Assembly: GCA_964606695.1 (NCBI GenBank)
Contig: CAZSHG010000017.1
Coordinates: forward strand, 1-64,000
Origin: CAZSHG01 sp964606695 [NCBI: uncultured bacterium]
Lineage (GTDB): Bacteria > UBP14 > UBA6098
Direction of reading: 5' to 3'
Length of the DNA stretch: 64,000 nt
Part shown: positions 34,544 to 44,013 of the stretch, piece after piece
Numbering within the stretch: the stretch's first letter is position 1
How the letters are laid out: each line of letters starts with the position of its first letter
The notes under the pieces: model-generated
The model's input: the letters and a program-made list of their open reading frames with translations, nothing else
What the model was told of the DNA's origin: nothing
The model's database searches: none
Program-made: the position numbers and the translations under genes

Positions 34544-36921
34544 TGCCTATTAAGTCCAATCCAACAAGTATGACGAATAACAAAACTGAAAAGCTATCTA
34601 TAATTCCGCTTGTCGATAATGTGGCTTACCCGGGCTTGATTATTCCACTGGTCTTAAACGAGGAATCTCACGTTAAGCTTGTCGATGACGTTGTTGGCGA
34701 AGACAAGGTCTTTGCCCTTGTTACAGCTATAAATGGATCCCAGGATACCGATAATTTCGATAACATATACAATATCGGCGTCAAAGCCATGGTTCTGAAG
34801 ATGCTCAGGTTTCCCGACGGTTCACTGAGATTACTTGCTAAAACGCAAAGTAGAATCAGGATCAAAGAAACTGTTTCAAAGGATCCTTATCTAACTGCGG
34901 TTTTCGAAGAAATCCAGGATGTTAAAAGGGATAGCCCCGAAGAAATAGCTCTCACTCGAACCGTTATCGAGCAATTTAAAGAGGTAATATCGCTCGCGCC
35001 TTATCTCCCTGACGATTTGCCGGTCGAATCCATGGACACGACCGATCCGGGAAGTGTCGCTGATTCGATAGCGGCGGCGATTAATATTAACATTCCTAAA
35101 AAGCAAAAGCTCCTCGAAACGACCGATATCGAGCAAAGATTACGGATGTTGCAGGAATATCTTTCGACCGAACTCTCCGTCCTCCGCATTTCTAAAAATA
35201 TTCAATCCCAAGCCGATGAATCGATAAAGAAGGGACAGAGGGATTACGTTCTTCGAGAGCAATTGAAGGCTATCAAACGTGAACTTGGAGAAGAAGACGG
35301 AGCCGAAATCGAGGACCTTAAGAAACGTTTAAAGGAAAAGAAGCTAACGGAAGAAGTCCACGAGGCCGCAGAAAAACAACTCGAACGCCTCGAACGCATG
35401 AATCCCGCCAGCGCCGAATATACGGTCGTTATGTCGTATATCGATTGGATTCTCGAACTCCCCTGGCTCGAAAGCACCGAGGACCAAATCGACATCAAAG
35501 AAGCGCAGGAAATCCTGGACGAGGACCACTATGATCTCGATAAAATCAAAGAAAGGATACTCGAGTTTCTTGCCGTGCGAAAGTTAAAACCGGACGCTAA
35601 ATCGCCGATATTGCTATTCATTGGCCCACCGGGTGTAGGCAAGACGAGTTTGGGTAGAAGTATATCGCGGGCAATGAACCGCGAATTTTTCCGAATGAGT
35701 CTTGGTGGTATGCGCGATGAAGCCGAGATCAGAGGCCATCGAAGAACGTACGTAGGAGCGCTACCCGGACGTATTATTCAGGGAATAAAACGTTGCGGAT
35801 CGAACAACCCGGTTTTCATGCTGGACGAAGTCGATAAAATCGGCCAGGATTTTCGAGGCGATCCATCGTCGGCGCTGTTAGAGGTGCTCGATCCCGAACA
35901 GAATAACACCTTTGTCGATCATTATCTTGAAGTCCCATTCGACCTTTCGCGCGTTATGTTCATAGCTACGGCGAATTATATAGATCCTATACCACGGGTA
36001 TTATTAGATAGGATGGAGATGATAAAACTTCCAGGATATACTCCGGCAGAAAAACTCGGAATAGCGGTTAATTATCTGGTTCCGAAACAACTCGAAGCAC
36101 ATGGTCTGGCTACGTCACAGCTCCGATTCGAAGACGAAGCAATCGATTTAATCATAGACAGCTACACACGCGAGGCGGGTGTTCGTAATCTCGAAAGAAC
36201 GATAGCTTCGATATGCAGGAAGGTTGCGAAGGAAATCGCCGCGGGCGAAAGGCAGGCCGCTGTTATCACAGAAAACCGCGCCAAAGAATATCTTGGCCCG
36301 GAACATTATCTCGAAGACAGACTACCCGAAAAAATGCTTCCGGGGATGTCGATCGGATTAGCCTGGACTCCTGTGGGCGGAACAATATTAATAATCGAAG
36401 CTACTGCGATGCCCGGCAAAAAATCTCTGGTGCTAACCGGTTCGTTAGGCGACGTAATGAAAGAATCCGCACAGGCGGCACTCAGCTGGTTAAGATCAAA
36501 CGCTATCAAACTGGGAATAGACAGCGATTTCGAGAATATCGACATGCATCTGCATGTCCCCGCGGGAGCTATTCCCAAAGACGGGCCGTCTGCCGGGATT
36601 GCCATTGCAACATGTTTAGCGTCGCTTCTCACTCGACGCCCGATGTATGAAAGGACAGCCATGACAGGCGAAATTACGCTTAGGGGCGAAGTTCTGCCTA
36701 TAGGCGGCGTTAAGGAAAAAGTCCTCGCCGCCGATCAGGTCGGAATCAACAGGATAATCCTACCTATCCAGAATAAAAAAGACATGGAGGACGTCCCGGA
36801 AGAGATAAAGGAAAGAATCAAGTTTATATTCGTCCACCGTATGGACAAAGTAATCAACGCGGCATTGAAATGTAAACCGATACCTGAAACAAACAATATA
36901 GCGGAGTGCAAGAATGAATAA
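34543..36921 (+). CDS. lon: ATP-dependent protease Lon
   Basis: 792 residues, normal for bacterial LonA. Lon substrate-binding N-terminal domain ([19 protein letters not shown], about 18-210), coiled region, and AAA+ module with Walker [12 protein letters not shown] near 360 and Walker [11 protein letters not shown]. The C-terminal serine-lysine protease has Ser in [11 protein letters not shown] near 682 and Lys in [10 protein letters not shown] near 725. It degrades misfolded and regulatory proteins. Its start overlaps hsp20 and its end overlaps the M14 peptidase gene by 8 bp. Confidence 0.97.
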   Translation: MPIKSNPTSMTNNKTEKLSIIPLVDNVAYPGLIIPLVLNEESHVKLVDDVVGEDKVFALVTAINGSQDTDNFDNIYNIGVKAMVLKMLRFPDGSLRLLAKTQSRIRIKETVSKDPYLTAVFEEIQDVKRDSPEEIALTRTVIEQFKEVISLAPYLPDDLPVESMDTTDPGSVADSIAAAININIPKKQKLLETTDIEQRLRMLQEYLSTELSVLRISKNIQSQADESIKKGQRDYVLREQLKAIKRELGEEDGAEIEDLKKRLKEKKLTEEVHEAAEKQLERLERMNPASAEYTVVMSYIDWILELPWLESTEDQIDIKEAQEILDEDHYDLDKIKERILEFLAVRKLKPDAKSPILLFIGPPGVGKTSLGRSISRAMNREFFRMSLGGMRDEAEIRGHRRTYVGALPGRIIQGIKRCGSNNPVFMLDEVDKIGQDFRGDPSSALLEVLDPEQNNTFVDHYLEVPFDLSRVMFIATANYIDPIPRVLLDRMEMIKLPGYTPAEKLGIAVNYLVPKQLEAHGLATSQLRFEDEAIDLIIDSYTREAGVRNLERTIASICRKVAKEIAAGERQAAVITENRAKEYLGPEHYLEDRLPEKMLPGMSIGLAWTPVGGTILIIEATAMPGKKSLVLTGSLGDVMKESAQAALSWLRSNAIKLGIDSDFENIDMHLHVPAGAIPKDGPSAGIAIATCLASLLTRRPMYERTAMTGEITLRGEVLPIGGVKEKVLAADQVGINRIILPIQNKKDMEDVPEEIKERIKFIFVHRMDKVINAALKCKPIPETNNIAECKNE

Positions 36922-39271
36922 GTATTTTCTCTTGATATTAATAGCTGTAGTCCTGCTGGCCCAAAATCCGGAAATCTATTCTCGGATAAGAGTCGATTGG
37001 GCATACACATCCGAAATTTCCGGAGATATTGTCTCCTCGAGACCCGGCGTCTGGGCGGAATACGCCCTGCCCGAAAGCGAACTCGTTGATCTCGATTTCG
37101 CGAGGATTCCTTATGAAATGATAATCCCCGCCATGACCGAATTTTACCGAACACGGTTAAATACAACTCTGGATATGGGCGGCTGGAGGACCTACGAGAT
37201 GATAAACGCCGCGCTGGATTCTCTTCATGACGATTATCCGGAATTCGTTTCCGAGCCAGAAACATTAGGTGTCGGGCACAATGGCAACGCGATAATGATG
37301 GTCAAGGTTTCCGACAATGTCGATGCGGACGAGGATGAGCCGGAAGTTTTAATCGGTCTGGGAATCCACGCCAGGGAGGTTATCTCGGCGGAAATAATAA
37401 TACAATTCGCGCAATGGTTGATGGAATACTACGGTATAGACGAACGCGCCGAACATATCGTAAATAGCCGTGAAGTCTGGATTGTCCCGCTGATGAATCC
37501 CGACGGCTATCGATATAACGAAATAATCTCTCCCGGAGGCGGCGGTATGTGGCGCAAGAATCGTCGCAACAACGGCGGGGGCTTATACGGCGTCGATCTC
37601 AATAGGAATTTCCCGTATATGTGGGGCCTGGACGATTACGGTAGTTCCCCCGACCCCGCTGACGAAACATACCGTGGCCCAAGTGCCGCAAGCGAACCGG
37701 AAACCCAGGTAATTATAGACCTTGTGGATTCCCGCGAATTCAGAACGTCTTTGAGTTTCCACAGCTACAGCAACCTATACCTGACACCCTGGGGATTTAC
37801 CTTCGATCACTGTGCCGACCACGACTGGTTCATTCGCATCGCCTATAGATACGCGCGAAACAATGGCTACGTTTATGGTGCGGGTGCCGAGACCATATAT
37901 CCTACTAATGGCGACACCGACGACTGGTTCTACGGCGACACTACCGAACATCCGAGAATACTCGCCGTAACTCCGGAAGTCGGCGGTTCCGGCGACGGTT
38001 TCTGGCCGGATATCGAGCGTAAACAACCTCTGGTCGATGAAAATCTTCCCGCCTGTATAGTCTGTTGTCAGGTTGCCGGAAGCGCACCCTTTATGACCAA
38101 AGCCTGGGTTGACGACGAAGTTTCTGGCGATTCCAGCGGATTCGCCGATCCAGGGGAGACTTTTAATCTGATGGTCGAAGTGGAAAACATCGGCTGGGAT
38201 CCATCGGAAGCTTATGTTCTGGCATCCGTCGAGGAAACCGGAATCGCGATTAACACGGATACTGCCTGGTGCGATGAAATTCCATCCCAGGGTTACGATA
38301 CGACCGCAGTCGAAATCTATCTCGATGCTTCGAGAATCGACGCGGGCGATAAAGTAACCATCTACTTTGAAATCCGCGATGTTAACGGCCACCTGACTTA
38401 CGATTCAACTTCGTTCATAGCCGGAACGCCGGAATTCGTCGCTCTCGACGATTTCGAAGCAGGCGACGGTTCCTTCTCCGGCACGGGCGATTGGGAATGG
38501 GGAATACCCGAATCCGGGCCGGATCAGGCTCATTCCGGCAATAAGCTCTGGGCAACCGTCCTCGACGGCGATTATTCCAACGACACCGAATCGATCCTGT
38601 CCATGCCGCCTTTCACCGTTCCGACTGAGGGCATCATGCAAAGGCTGACCTTCTATCATTGGTATTCATTCGAGATGCCCTCCGAGGAAGACGTTTACGA
38701 TGGCGGGAACGTCCAGATTTCTACTGACGGCGGCGCGAGCTGGAACGTAATAAGTTCGCATAACGGCTACGACGGCGTAGCTTACGAACACAACGATTAC
38801 GTTGGCGAAGATAGCGTCTTCACAGGCTCCAGCGGCGGTTGGAAATACGAAATATTCGACCTTACCGCCCTCGTCGGTTCCACCGTAGAATTCCGTTTCC
38901 TGTTCGGCTCAGACCCTTATGTTAACGGGCCGGGCTGGTATATCGACGACGTCGCGGTCATTTACTATAACGAAACCGGGTTCAGCGCGGAAGAGCAAAC
39001 GTTACCGGAAGCCATTCAACTTCGCGCATACCCCAACCCATTCAACGCCGCATGTCGTATCGAGGTGGAATCGGAAATCAAACATGAAACTTCGCTGGAA
39101 ATATTCGACCTCAACGGCAGATTGGTCCGCGAATTGGGAATATCTCCGAAGAAGAAAACAGTAATCTGGGACGGCAGAGACTCCGCCGGCAACGAGCTTC
39201 CCAACGGCGTTTACCTGATGCGTGGCAGTTCGTCGGCATCGCAGACGACAAAACTCGTGCTTATGAAATAA
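36914..39271 (+). CDS. Secreted zinc carboxypeptidase (M14) with sorting domain
   Basis: A 785-residue exported enzyme whose start lies 8 bp inside the lon gene. Signal peptide ([16 protein letters not shown]). The M14 domain (about 75-385) has zinc ligands His and Glu in GIHAREVIS near 152, the third His in LSFHSYSN near 282 and the catalytic Glu in TPEVGGSGDGFWP near 354. The substrate-binding pattern NPDGYRY and LNRNFPYMWG is also present. Next come a CARDB-like region and a jelly-roll/MAM-like domain (FEAGDGSFSGTGDWEWG). The C-terminal sorting domain (AYPNPFNAAC ... LPNGVYLM) ends the protein. It probably trims C-terminal residues from extracellular peptides, alongside the subtilase encoded 21 kb away. 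Confidence 0.93.
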   Translation: MNKYFLLILIAVVLLAQNPEIYSRIRVDWAYTSEISGDIVSSRPGVWAEYALPESELVDLDFARIPYEMIIPAMTEFYRTRLNTTLDMGGWRTYEMINAALDSLHDDYPEFVSEPETLGVGHNGNAIMMVKVSDNVDADEDEPEVLIGLGIHAREVISAEIIIQFAQWLMEYYGIDERAEHIVNSREVWIVPLMNPDGYRYNEIISPGGGGMWRKNRRNNGGGLYGVDLNRNFPYMWGLDDYGSSPDPADETYRGPSAASEPETQVIIDLVDSREFRTSLSFHSYSNLYLTPWGFTFDHCADHDWFIRIAYRYARNNGYVYGAGAETIYPTNGDTDDWFYGDTTEHPRILAVTPEVGGSGDGFWPDIERKQPLVDENLPACIVCCQVAGSAPFMTKAWVDDEVSGDSSGFADPGETFNLMVEVENIGWDPSEAYVLASVEETGIAINTDTAWCDEIPSQGYDTTAVEIYLDASRIDAGDKVTIYFEIRDVNGHLTYDSTSFIAGTPEFVALDDFEAGDGSFSGTGDWEWGIPESGPDQAHSGNKLWATVLDGDYSNDTESILSMPPFTVPTEGIMQRLTFYHWYSFEMPSEEDVYDGGNVQISTDGGASWNVISSHNGYDGVAYEHNDYVGEDSVFTGSSGGWKYEIFDLTALVGSTVEFRFLFGSDPYVNGPGWYIDDVAVIYYNETGFSAEEQTLPEAIQLRAYPNPFNAACRIEVESEIKHETSLEIFDLNGRLVRELGISPKKKTVIWDGRDSAGNELPNGVYLMRGSSSASQTTKLVLMK

Positions 39272-39558
39272 TGGACGAAGAGAAACAGAAACAAATCGAA
39301 GAAACCGCCGCGATGCTACGCGTCCTGGGACACCCCGACCGATTGCGCATTCTGGTCTGCCTGATGCGCGAGGAATGTTACGTCAAGGACCTAGCCAAAA
39401 AGATGCAACTGCCACAATCGACTGTCAGCCAACACCTTAGGGTTATGACCGACCGCGGAATATTGGAAAGCGAGCGCCGTGGAGTCAAGGTCTGCTACAA
39501 AGCGGCAAATCCGGTAGCGGAAAAAATCGCGCGACTGCTATTCTCCAGTTGCGAGTAA
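39271..39558 (+). CDS. ArsR-family winged-helix transcriptional regulator
   Basis: A 95-residue ArsR/SmtB-type repressor. AAMLRVLGHPDRLRILVCL opens the winged helix, the recognition helix is LPQSTVSQHLRVM, and the wing follows as RGILESERRGVKVCYKA. The metal-binding ELCVCD box seen in metal sensors is replaced by REECYVKDL; cysteines are present there and near the C-terminus, so metal or redox sensing is possible but unproven. The start overlaps the M14 peptidase stop (TAATG) and a strong terminator follows, closing the hsp20-lon-M14-arsR unit. Confidence 0.92.
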   Translation: MDEEKQKQIEETAAMLRVLGHPDRLRILVCLMREECYVKDLAKKMQLPQSTVSQHLRVMTDRGILESERRGVKVCYKAANPVAEKIARLLFSSCE

Positions 39559-39589
39559 CCGCTAATCAACCTGATCGCCTGAATTGAGG

Positions 39590-39618
39590 GGGAGGGTTTC
39601 ACGCCCTCCCTTTTCTTT
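39590..39618 (+). terminator. Rho-independent terminator of the hsp20-lon-M14-arsR unit
   Basis: A 7-bp all-GC-rich stem GGGAGGG/CCCTCCC with a 7-nt loop, followed by TTTTCTTT, 31 bp after the arsR stop. Confidence 0.88.
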
Positions 39619-39777
39619 ATATAAGAGATAAGAATAATAAAAAACCCGGCAACCGCGAACGATCACCGGGGAAGATCAAGACTGCCATTCGGTGAACCAA
39701 ACGACAGGAATATCAATCGAATAGAATATATTCATGTGTAGCCTTTTTTCAAGGCTCAAACATGTTTCGAACGCCCT

Positions 39778-40248
39778 CTACGCCGGCGGCACAAACTCAA
39801 ATTCGGGGCTTCTAACAGTCAGCACCGGGCAATGAGCCTTGCGCACGACCTTCTCCGCGATACTGCCCAATAAGGTGTGTGCCAATCCGGTTCTACCGTG
39901 CGTCCCCATCACGATAATATCCACGCCGTTATCCTTGGCGTATTTGACTATCTCTACGAAAGGATTGCCGTTGGAGAGGATCGGCACTATTGTGATGCCC
40001 TCGGTATCGGCGTCCGCGAGGTAATTATCGACTTCCTCCTCGAAACCCCGCCGCACTTTCTCGAAATATTCCGCCGTATCGCCCGCGTAATTGAAATAGA
40101 ACGCCTCAAACGCCCCCTCGTCGAAAACGTGGATAATATGCAGTTCCGCGCCGTATTTCTGAGCCATATCGACCGCCCAGGGCACCGCGATTTTGCCGTG
40201 CTCGGAAAAATCGGTGGGCAACAATATCTTATCGACTACGTGTTTCAT
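39778..40248 (-). CDS. Universal stress protein (UspA family)
   Basis: 156 residues with an AAGGAG site. It has the Usp fold and the ATP-binding signature in VMGTHGRTGLAHTLLGSIAEKVVRKAHCPVL (G-2x-G-9x-G-S). It lies 9 bp downstream of the V-ATPase D gene and is probably the last gene of that operon. The imperfect hairpin AGCCTT...AAGGCT about 22 bp after its stop lacks a T run, so the operon end is not certain. Family members bind ATP and respond to starvation or energy stress. Confidence 0.92.
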   Translation of the reverse strand: MKHVVDKILLPTDFSEHGKIAVPWAVDMAQKYGAELHIIHVFDEGAFEAFYFNYAGDTAEYFEKVRRGFEEEVDNYLADADTEGITIVPILSNGNPFVEIVKYAKDNGVDIIVMGTHGRTGLAHTLLGSIAEKVVRKAHCPVLTVRSPEFEFVPPA

Positions 40249-40257
40249 GTTCGCTCC

Positions 40258-40881
40258 TTATTTCTCCTCTAACATTTCTTTGACTTTCATCAGGCGGGTC
40301 AAATTTCCGCGTTCAAGCTCTTCCAGTTTTTGCTGGATATATTTTATGGTCTCTTTCAAATCGGGTATTAACGTATATTCGAGCGCATTCACCCTTCGGC
40401 GGGTGCGGTCGAGTTCGTCTGCGAGCAGTGCCATTTTTTTCTCGGCCTCGGACAGTTTGAGCAGAAGTTCCAGCGCCTGAGTTATCTCTCGCAACGCGTA
40501 ATCGACGTCCGGATCGGTTTCGCGCAATGAATACGCCAGCGGATTGCCCTCTACATGCGCCTCGAACACCGGCACACGCAGGTTCATCAGCCGCTGCGTT
40601 TCGACCGTTAGTTGAAACTTCGCCCCCGGATGTGCGAACAAATTCTTCTGTAAATTCGGGGACAGTTCGCATGTAGCCATCGTGAACCGCTGAAGCGCCG
40701 CGATAGTAGCCTTCTCGGTCCGTTCGCGTAGCCCGCGAATGACATCGATCAGCTCCAGAAAATTGCGCATAAGCTCATCCTGCTTGTCCTTAAGTAGCTT
40801 ATGTCCGCGTTCCGCAAGCCCCAGCCGCTTCTTGAGCTTGAGGTTCTCCATCCGATTCGCCGATACTTTCATCTTCGCCAT
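40258..40881 (-). CDS. atpD: V-type ATPase subunit D
   Basis: 207 residues, almost entirely long coiled coil, with the family opening (KVSANRMENLKLKKRLGLAERGHKLLKDKQDELM) and the C-terminal RRVNALEYTLIPDLKETIKYIQQKLEE. It forms the central rotor shaft together with subunit F. Its gene is the last ATPase gene, after B, as in the enterococcal ntp operon. The 154 bp between B and D hold an unusual nested inverted repeat. Confidence 0.95.
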   Translation of the reverse strand: MAKMKVSANRMENLKLKKRLGLAERGHKLLKDKQDELMRNFLELIDVIRGLRERTEKATIAALQRFTMATCELSPNLQKNLFAHPGAKFQLTVETQRLMNLRVPVFEAHVEGNPLAYSLRETDPDVDYALREITQALELLLKLSEAEKKMALLADELDRTRRRVNALEYTLIPDLKETIKYIQQKLEELERGNLTRLMKVKEMLEEK

Positions 40882-40940
40882 AATCTCGCCTTATCGTTTT
40901 CGTCCAACAACTCCCCCACAATATAAGCTTTTATCTGCGA

Positions 40941-41010
40941 TAGGCAATTAATTTCCGCGGCGCAATGTCGCTCAATAGAGAGGCAGAAAATCTCTCACCG
41001 CAATTGCCTA
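40941..41010. other. Nested inverted repeat between ATPase genes B and D
   Basis: TAGGCAATT (40941-40949) and AATTGCCTA (41002-41010) are perfect 9-bp inverted copies about 50 bp apart. They enclose a second small hairpin, AGAGA/TCTCT. The transcript could fold into a structured RNA between the two genes. It is not an obvious terminator because no T run follows on the minus strand. Confidence 0.45.
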
Positions 41011-41035
41011 ACAAATGAAAGCTTTGTAACAATGT

Positions 41036-42430
41036 TTATTTCTCTTCCGCTTCCTGTGCGAATTTGTCCAGCTTCTCGTCCAGGAATTTATCGCGGATAC
41101 GTTTGAGTTCCTTGCGCGGAAAACGTGCCAGCAAGCGCCACGACAGGTCGAGGGTTTCGTCGATGTCGCGGTTGGTGTAGTAGCCCTGCCCGACGTATTC
41201 CTCCTCGAAATCCTGCGCGAAACCCAGATATAGCTTGTCCATGTCGGAGAGCGCGGCTTCGCCGAGGATTACCGCGAGTTCTTGCGCCTCTTTGCCGCGG
41301 GCGTAGGCGGCGTAGGTCTGGTTGAAAAGGTCGTCGTGGTCGGCACGGGTTTTGCCCTCGCCGACCCCCTTCTGGCGCAGTCGCGACAGGCTGGGCATGA
41401 CATCTATTGGCGGCGCGATCCCCTGTTTGTGCAGCGATTGCGACAGATAAATCTGTCCCTCGGTGATGTAGCCGGTGAGGTCGGGTATGGGGTGGGTCTT
41501 GTCGTTTTCGGGCATAGTTAGCACCGGAATAAAGGTAATCGAGCCATTGCGACCCTTGATTCTGCCGGCGCGTTCGTAGAGCATCGCCAGGTCGGTATAG
41601 AGGTAGCCGGGGAAACCTCGCCTGCCGGGGATTTCCTTGCGGGCGGCGGAAACTTCTCGAAGCGCCTCGCAATAGTTGGTCATATCGGTGAGGATAATGA
41701 GAATATGCATGTCCTTCTCGAAGGCCAGGTATTCTGCAGTTGTCAGGGCGATTCGCGGCGTCGATATACGTTCGATAGCGGGGTCGTTGGCCAGGTTCAA
41801 ATATAGCACCGCCCTTTCCAGCGCGCCTGTTTTCTCGAACTCCGCGCGGAAGAACTCAGCCTCCTCGAAGGTGATGCCCATCGCGCCGAAAACCACAGCA
41901 AAGGACTCGCCGGAGCTTCGAACTTTCGCCTGACGGGCAATTTGCGCCGCGAGCAGATTATGGGGCAATCCTGACGCCGAGAAAATCGGCAGTTTCTGGC
42001 CGCGGACGAGGGTGTTCAGGCCGTCGATTGCGGATACGCCTGTCTGGATGAACTCGTTGGGAAACTCTCTCGCGTAGGGATTAATCGGCGAGCCACTGAT
42101 GTCCAGGCGCTTTTCAGGCAGTATCTCCGGGCCGTCGTCGATGGGGCGCCCGAAACCGTCGAACACTCGCCCGAGCATGTCCTCCGACACGCCCAACTCG
42201 ATGCCACGCCCCAGGAAGCGGACACGCGAGCTGTAAACGTCCACGCCGTCGGTGCCCTCGAACAGCTGAACCACGGCCTTGTCGCGGTTGACCTCCAGAA
42301 CTCTTCCGCGCCGTTTAGCGCCGTCGGGGAGGGTGATTTCCACCAGCTCCTCGAAAGTCGCGCCCTCGACACCCTCAACGATAAGCAGAGGGCCGGAAAC
42401 TTGGGTTATTGTGCGATATTCTTTTAACAT
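41036..42430 (-). CDS. atpB: V-type ATPase subunit B
   Basis: 464 residues from the ATG that follows GGAGG (product [16 protein letters not shown]). The frame extends 66 bp upstream but without family sequence. Non-catalytic nucleotide-binding subunit: a degenerate P-loop region ([14 protein letters not shown]), the conserved [33 protein letters not shown] and [17 protein letters not shown]. It pairs with A in the hexameric head. It normally follows A directly; here a nuclease-like gene and a 21-bp repeat separate them. Confidence 0.96.
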   Translation of the reverse strand: MLKEYRTITQVSGPLLIVEGVEGATFEELVEITLPDGAKRRGRVLEVNRDKAVVQLFEGTDGVDVYSSRVRFLGRGIELGVSEDMLGRVFDGFGRPIDDGPEILPEKRLDISGSPINPYAREFPNEFIQTGVSAIDGLNTLVRGQKLPIFSASGLPHNLLAAQIARQAKVRSSGESFAVVFGAMGITFEEAEFFRAEFEKTGALERAVLYLNLANDPAIERISTPRIALTTAEYLAFEKDMHILIILTDMTNYCEALREVSAARKEIPGRRGFPGYLYTDLAMLYERAGRIKGRNGSITFIPVLTMPENDKTHPIPDLTGYITEGQIYLSQSLHKQGIAPPIDVMPSLSRLRQKGVGEGKTRADHDDLFNQTYAAYARGKEAQELAVILGEAALSDMDKLYLGFAQDFEEEYVGQGYYTNRDIDETLDLSWRLLARFPRKELKRIRDKFLDEKLDKFAQEAEEK

Positions 42431-42553
42431 GATATCCTCCGTAAATTTGTTATTATCATATTCCTCATTTTCGCATTTTGCGATAAATTTGTTCAAAATA
42501 GGCGATTTCCCGTAAGTCCTTATCGTCCTACGTTTTGGAAGACTTTTTTCTCG

Positions 42554-42715
42554 TTTTCAAGACATACAACTGCATTTTCAAGACCTACATTGAGGTTTTC
42601 AAGGCATACATTGGCCTTTTCAAGAGATACAAGGGCGATTTCAAGACCTCCGTGATCTTTTTCAAGACATTTTCCCTGATTTCAAAGAGTTCGTGCTCGA
42701 TTTCAAAGAACCTCA
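42554..42715. repeat. Tandem array of eight 21-bp units
   Basis: Units begin every 21 bp (42554, 42575, 42596, 42617, 42638, 42659, 42680, 42701) with a core (T/A)TTTCAAGAC.TAC that decays toward the right end. Since 21 is a multiple of three, the plus strand reads as heptads of the type FKTYxxx, but with only a TTG start and no ribosome site. The last unit runs into the stop region of the nuclease-like gene. Confidence 0.8.
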
Positions 42716-43983
42716 TCAGTTGATTTCGCTTTTGATAATTTCTCCCGATTAGTAAATACGGGGCCTTGAGGCGCGAACCCGCCCTCTATCCTTTTAATGT
42801 GCTCTATTTCTTTTGCTTTGCCTTTGAAAAAAACAATAAACTTCCCGGTATCCTTATATTTCTCGATCCGGTCAATTTCGGCAAGATGAGTGATAGCTGA
42901 AACCGGTGCTTTGCGATAAACCGCGATATATTTTAAATTCGGTATCTTCTTTTTATTCAGTCGAATAGCATACCAAGAATTTTCTCCGAGGAAGGTTTCT
43001 TGAAAACCGTCTTCATGGGCAGGGACGATAATAGTATTGAGATCATTCGGCGAAGACCTATATTCTTTCTTCGTCCCTTTAACAATGTGATACAGCTTAT
43101 CGATAGTTTCATCAGTTTCTTTTATTTTCCAGAATGTCCACCCATTAGTTGATTTCCCCCCTTTGGCCGCTTTTCCCGCCCCGCTGGGAGACTTGAACTT
43201 CTCCCCATTCACCTCCATAGAGCCGTCGGCGAAAAGCTTGGCTTCGAAGCGGTTCCCTTTGTAGGTCGCGTAAACGGGAATTGGGAACTGGATTTCGCCA
43301 TTGGAAGGCTGAGTTTCGGACTGCTTTGGCTTTGAGGGCGAAACAGTGGGGGTTTCGGTTACTGGAGGAACAAAACTAAACTGCGGCTCGAACCTCAGTG
43401 CTTTCACCATCTCCGCGCCCTCGCGGGCGTAAACGGCGGCTTCGATTATTTTGGGTTTAGGAGTTCTATGACGCATAGCAATCTGAAGCTCGTCGCAACA
43501 TTCGTCAATAATGATATATGTATTCGGCTGACCTGAGTTGTGCATTGGCGTAAGAACCCGCTCAAGAAAGAACTGATATAGTTCTGAAGTATCGCCAATA
43601 TGATCCTTGATGGCCTTGAGACGAACCATATCTTCTTCCATATATTTTTTTAGAATTCCTGCAATCTTTTGGCGAGTGTTCCAATTATCGACTGCTTGTA
43701 AGAACCCGTTAATTTGAGGGTCGATATGCCCATAAGTGCTATGATTCGACAACTCAAATTCTACAACATAGAAAGAATTACTGCTTAAATCGAGAACGAA
43801 TCCATCGGGGCGTCTGGCTTTGCCAATTTCGTTTTCGAGGTTCTTCTCAATGTCGATATATATTGCTTCTTTTCCAAATAGTTCTGCGATATTATCGACA
43901 ATAAGTTGTCTAAACTCGTTCTCGCTTTTCGGCGAGTAACGGCAGTAGCGGACGCCATCGAGGAGGATTATGTCGTTATTCAT
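42703..43983 (-). CDS. PD-(D/E)XK-like nuclease with RAMA domain, inside the V-ATPase operon
   Basis: 426 residues. The N-terminal ~180 residues look like a PD-(D/E)XK nuclease: an acidic residue in RRPDGFVLDL (Asp60), then a strand YVVEFELSNHS with Glu75/Glu77 in place of the usual E-x-K. The middle part (about 235-295: ATYKGNRFEAKLFADGSMEVNG...GGKSTNGWTFWKI) matches the RAMA domain known from restriction enzymes and DNA methylases. The last ~110 residues (WYAIRLNKKK, YIAVYRKAPVSAITHLAEI) resemble a PUA/EVE-like module that could bind modified bases. It sits 30 bp after the A subunit stop, on the same strand. A DNA-defence role is inferred; the nuclease call lacks the standard Lys and is tentative. 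Confidence 0.68.
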   Translation of the reverse strand: MNNDIILLDGVRYCRYSPKSENEFRQLIVDNIAELFGKEAIYIDIEKNLENEIGKARRPDGFVLDLSSNSFYVVEFELSNHSTYGHIDPQINGFLQAVDNWNTRQKIAGILKKYMEEDMVRLKAIKDHIGDTSELYQFFLERVLTPMHNSGQPNTYIIIDECCDELQIAMRHRTPKPKIIEAAVYAREGAEMVKALRFEPQFSFVPPVTETPTVSPSKPKQSETQPSNGEIQFPIPVYATYKGNRFEAKLFADGSMEVNGEKFKSPSGAGKAAKGGKSTNGWTFWKIKETDETIDKLYHIVKGTKKEYRSSPNDLNTIIVPAHEDGFQETFLGENSWYAIRLNKKKIPNLKYIAVYRKAPVSAITHLAEIDRIEKYKDTGKFIVFFKGKAKEIEHIKRIEGGFAPQGPVFTNREKLSKAKSTDEVL

Positions 43984-44013
43984 GGTCTTCCCTTTCCGGA
44001 CGGTTTCGTTTCC

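Noticed and set aside
42535-42723. Small plus-strand gene encoding FKTY heptads
   Set aside because: It has only a TTG start, no ribosome site, is antisense to the operon, and is fully explained by the 21-bp tandem repeat; kept as a finding, not as a gene.
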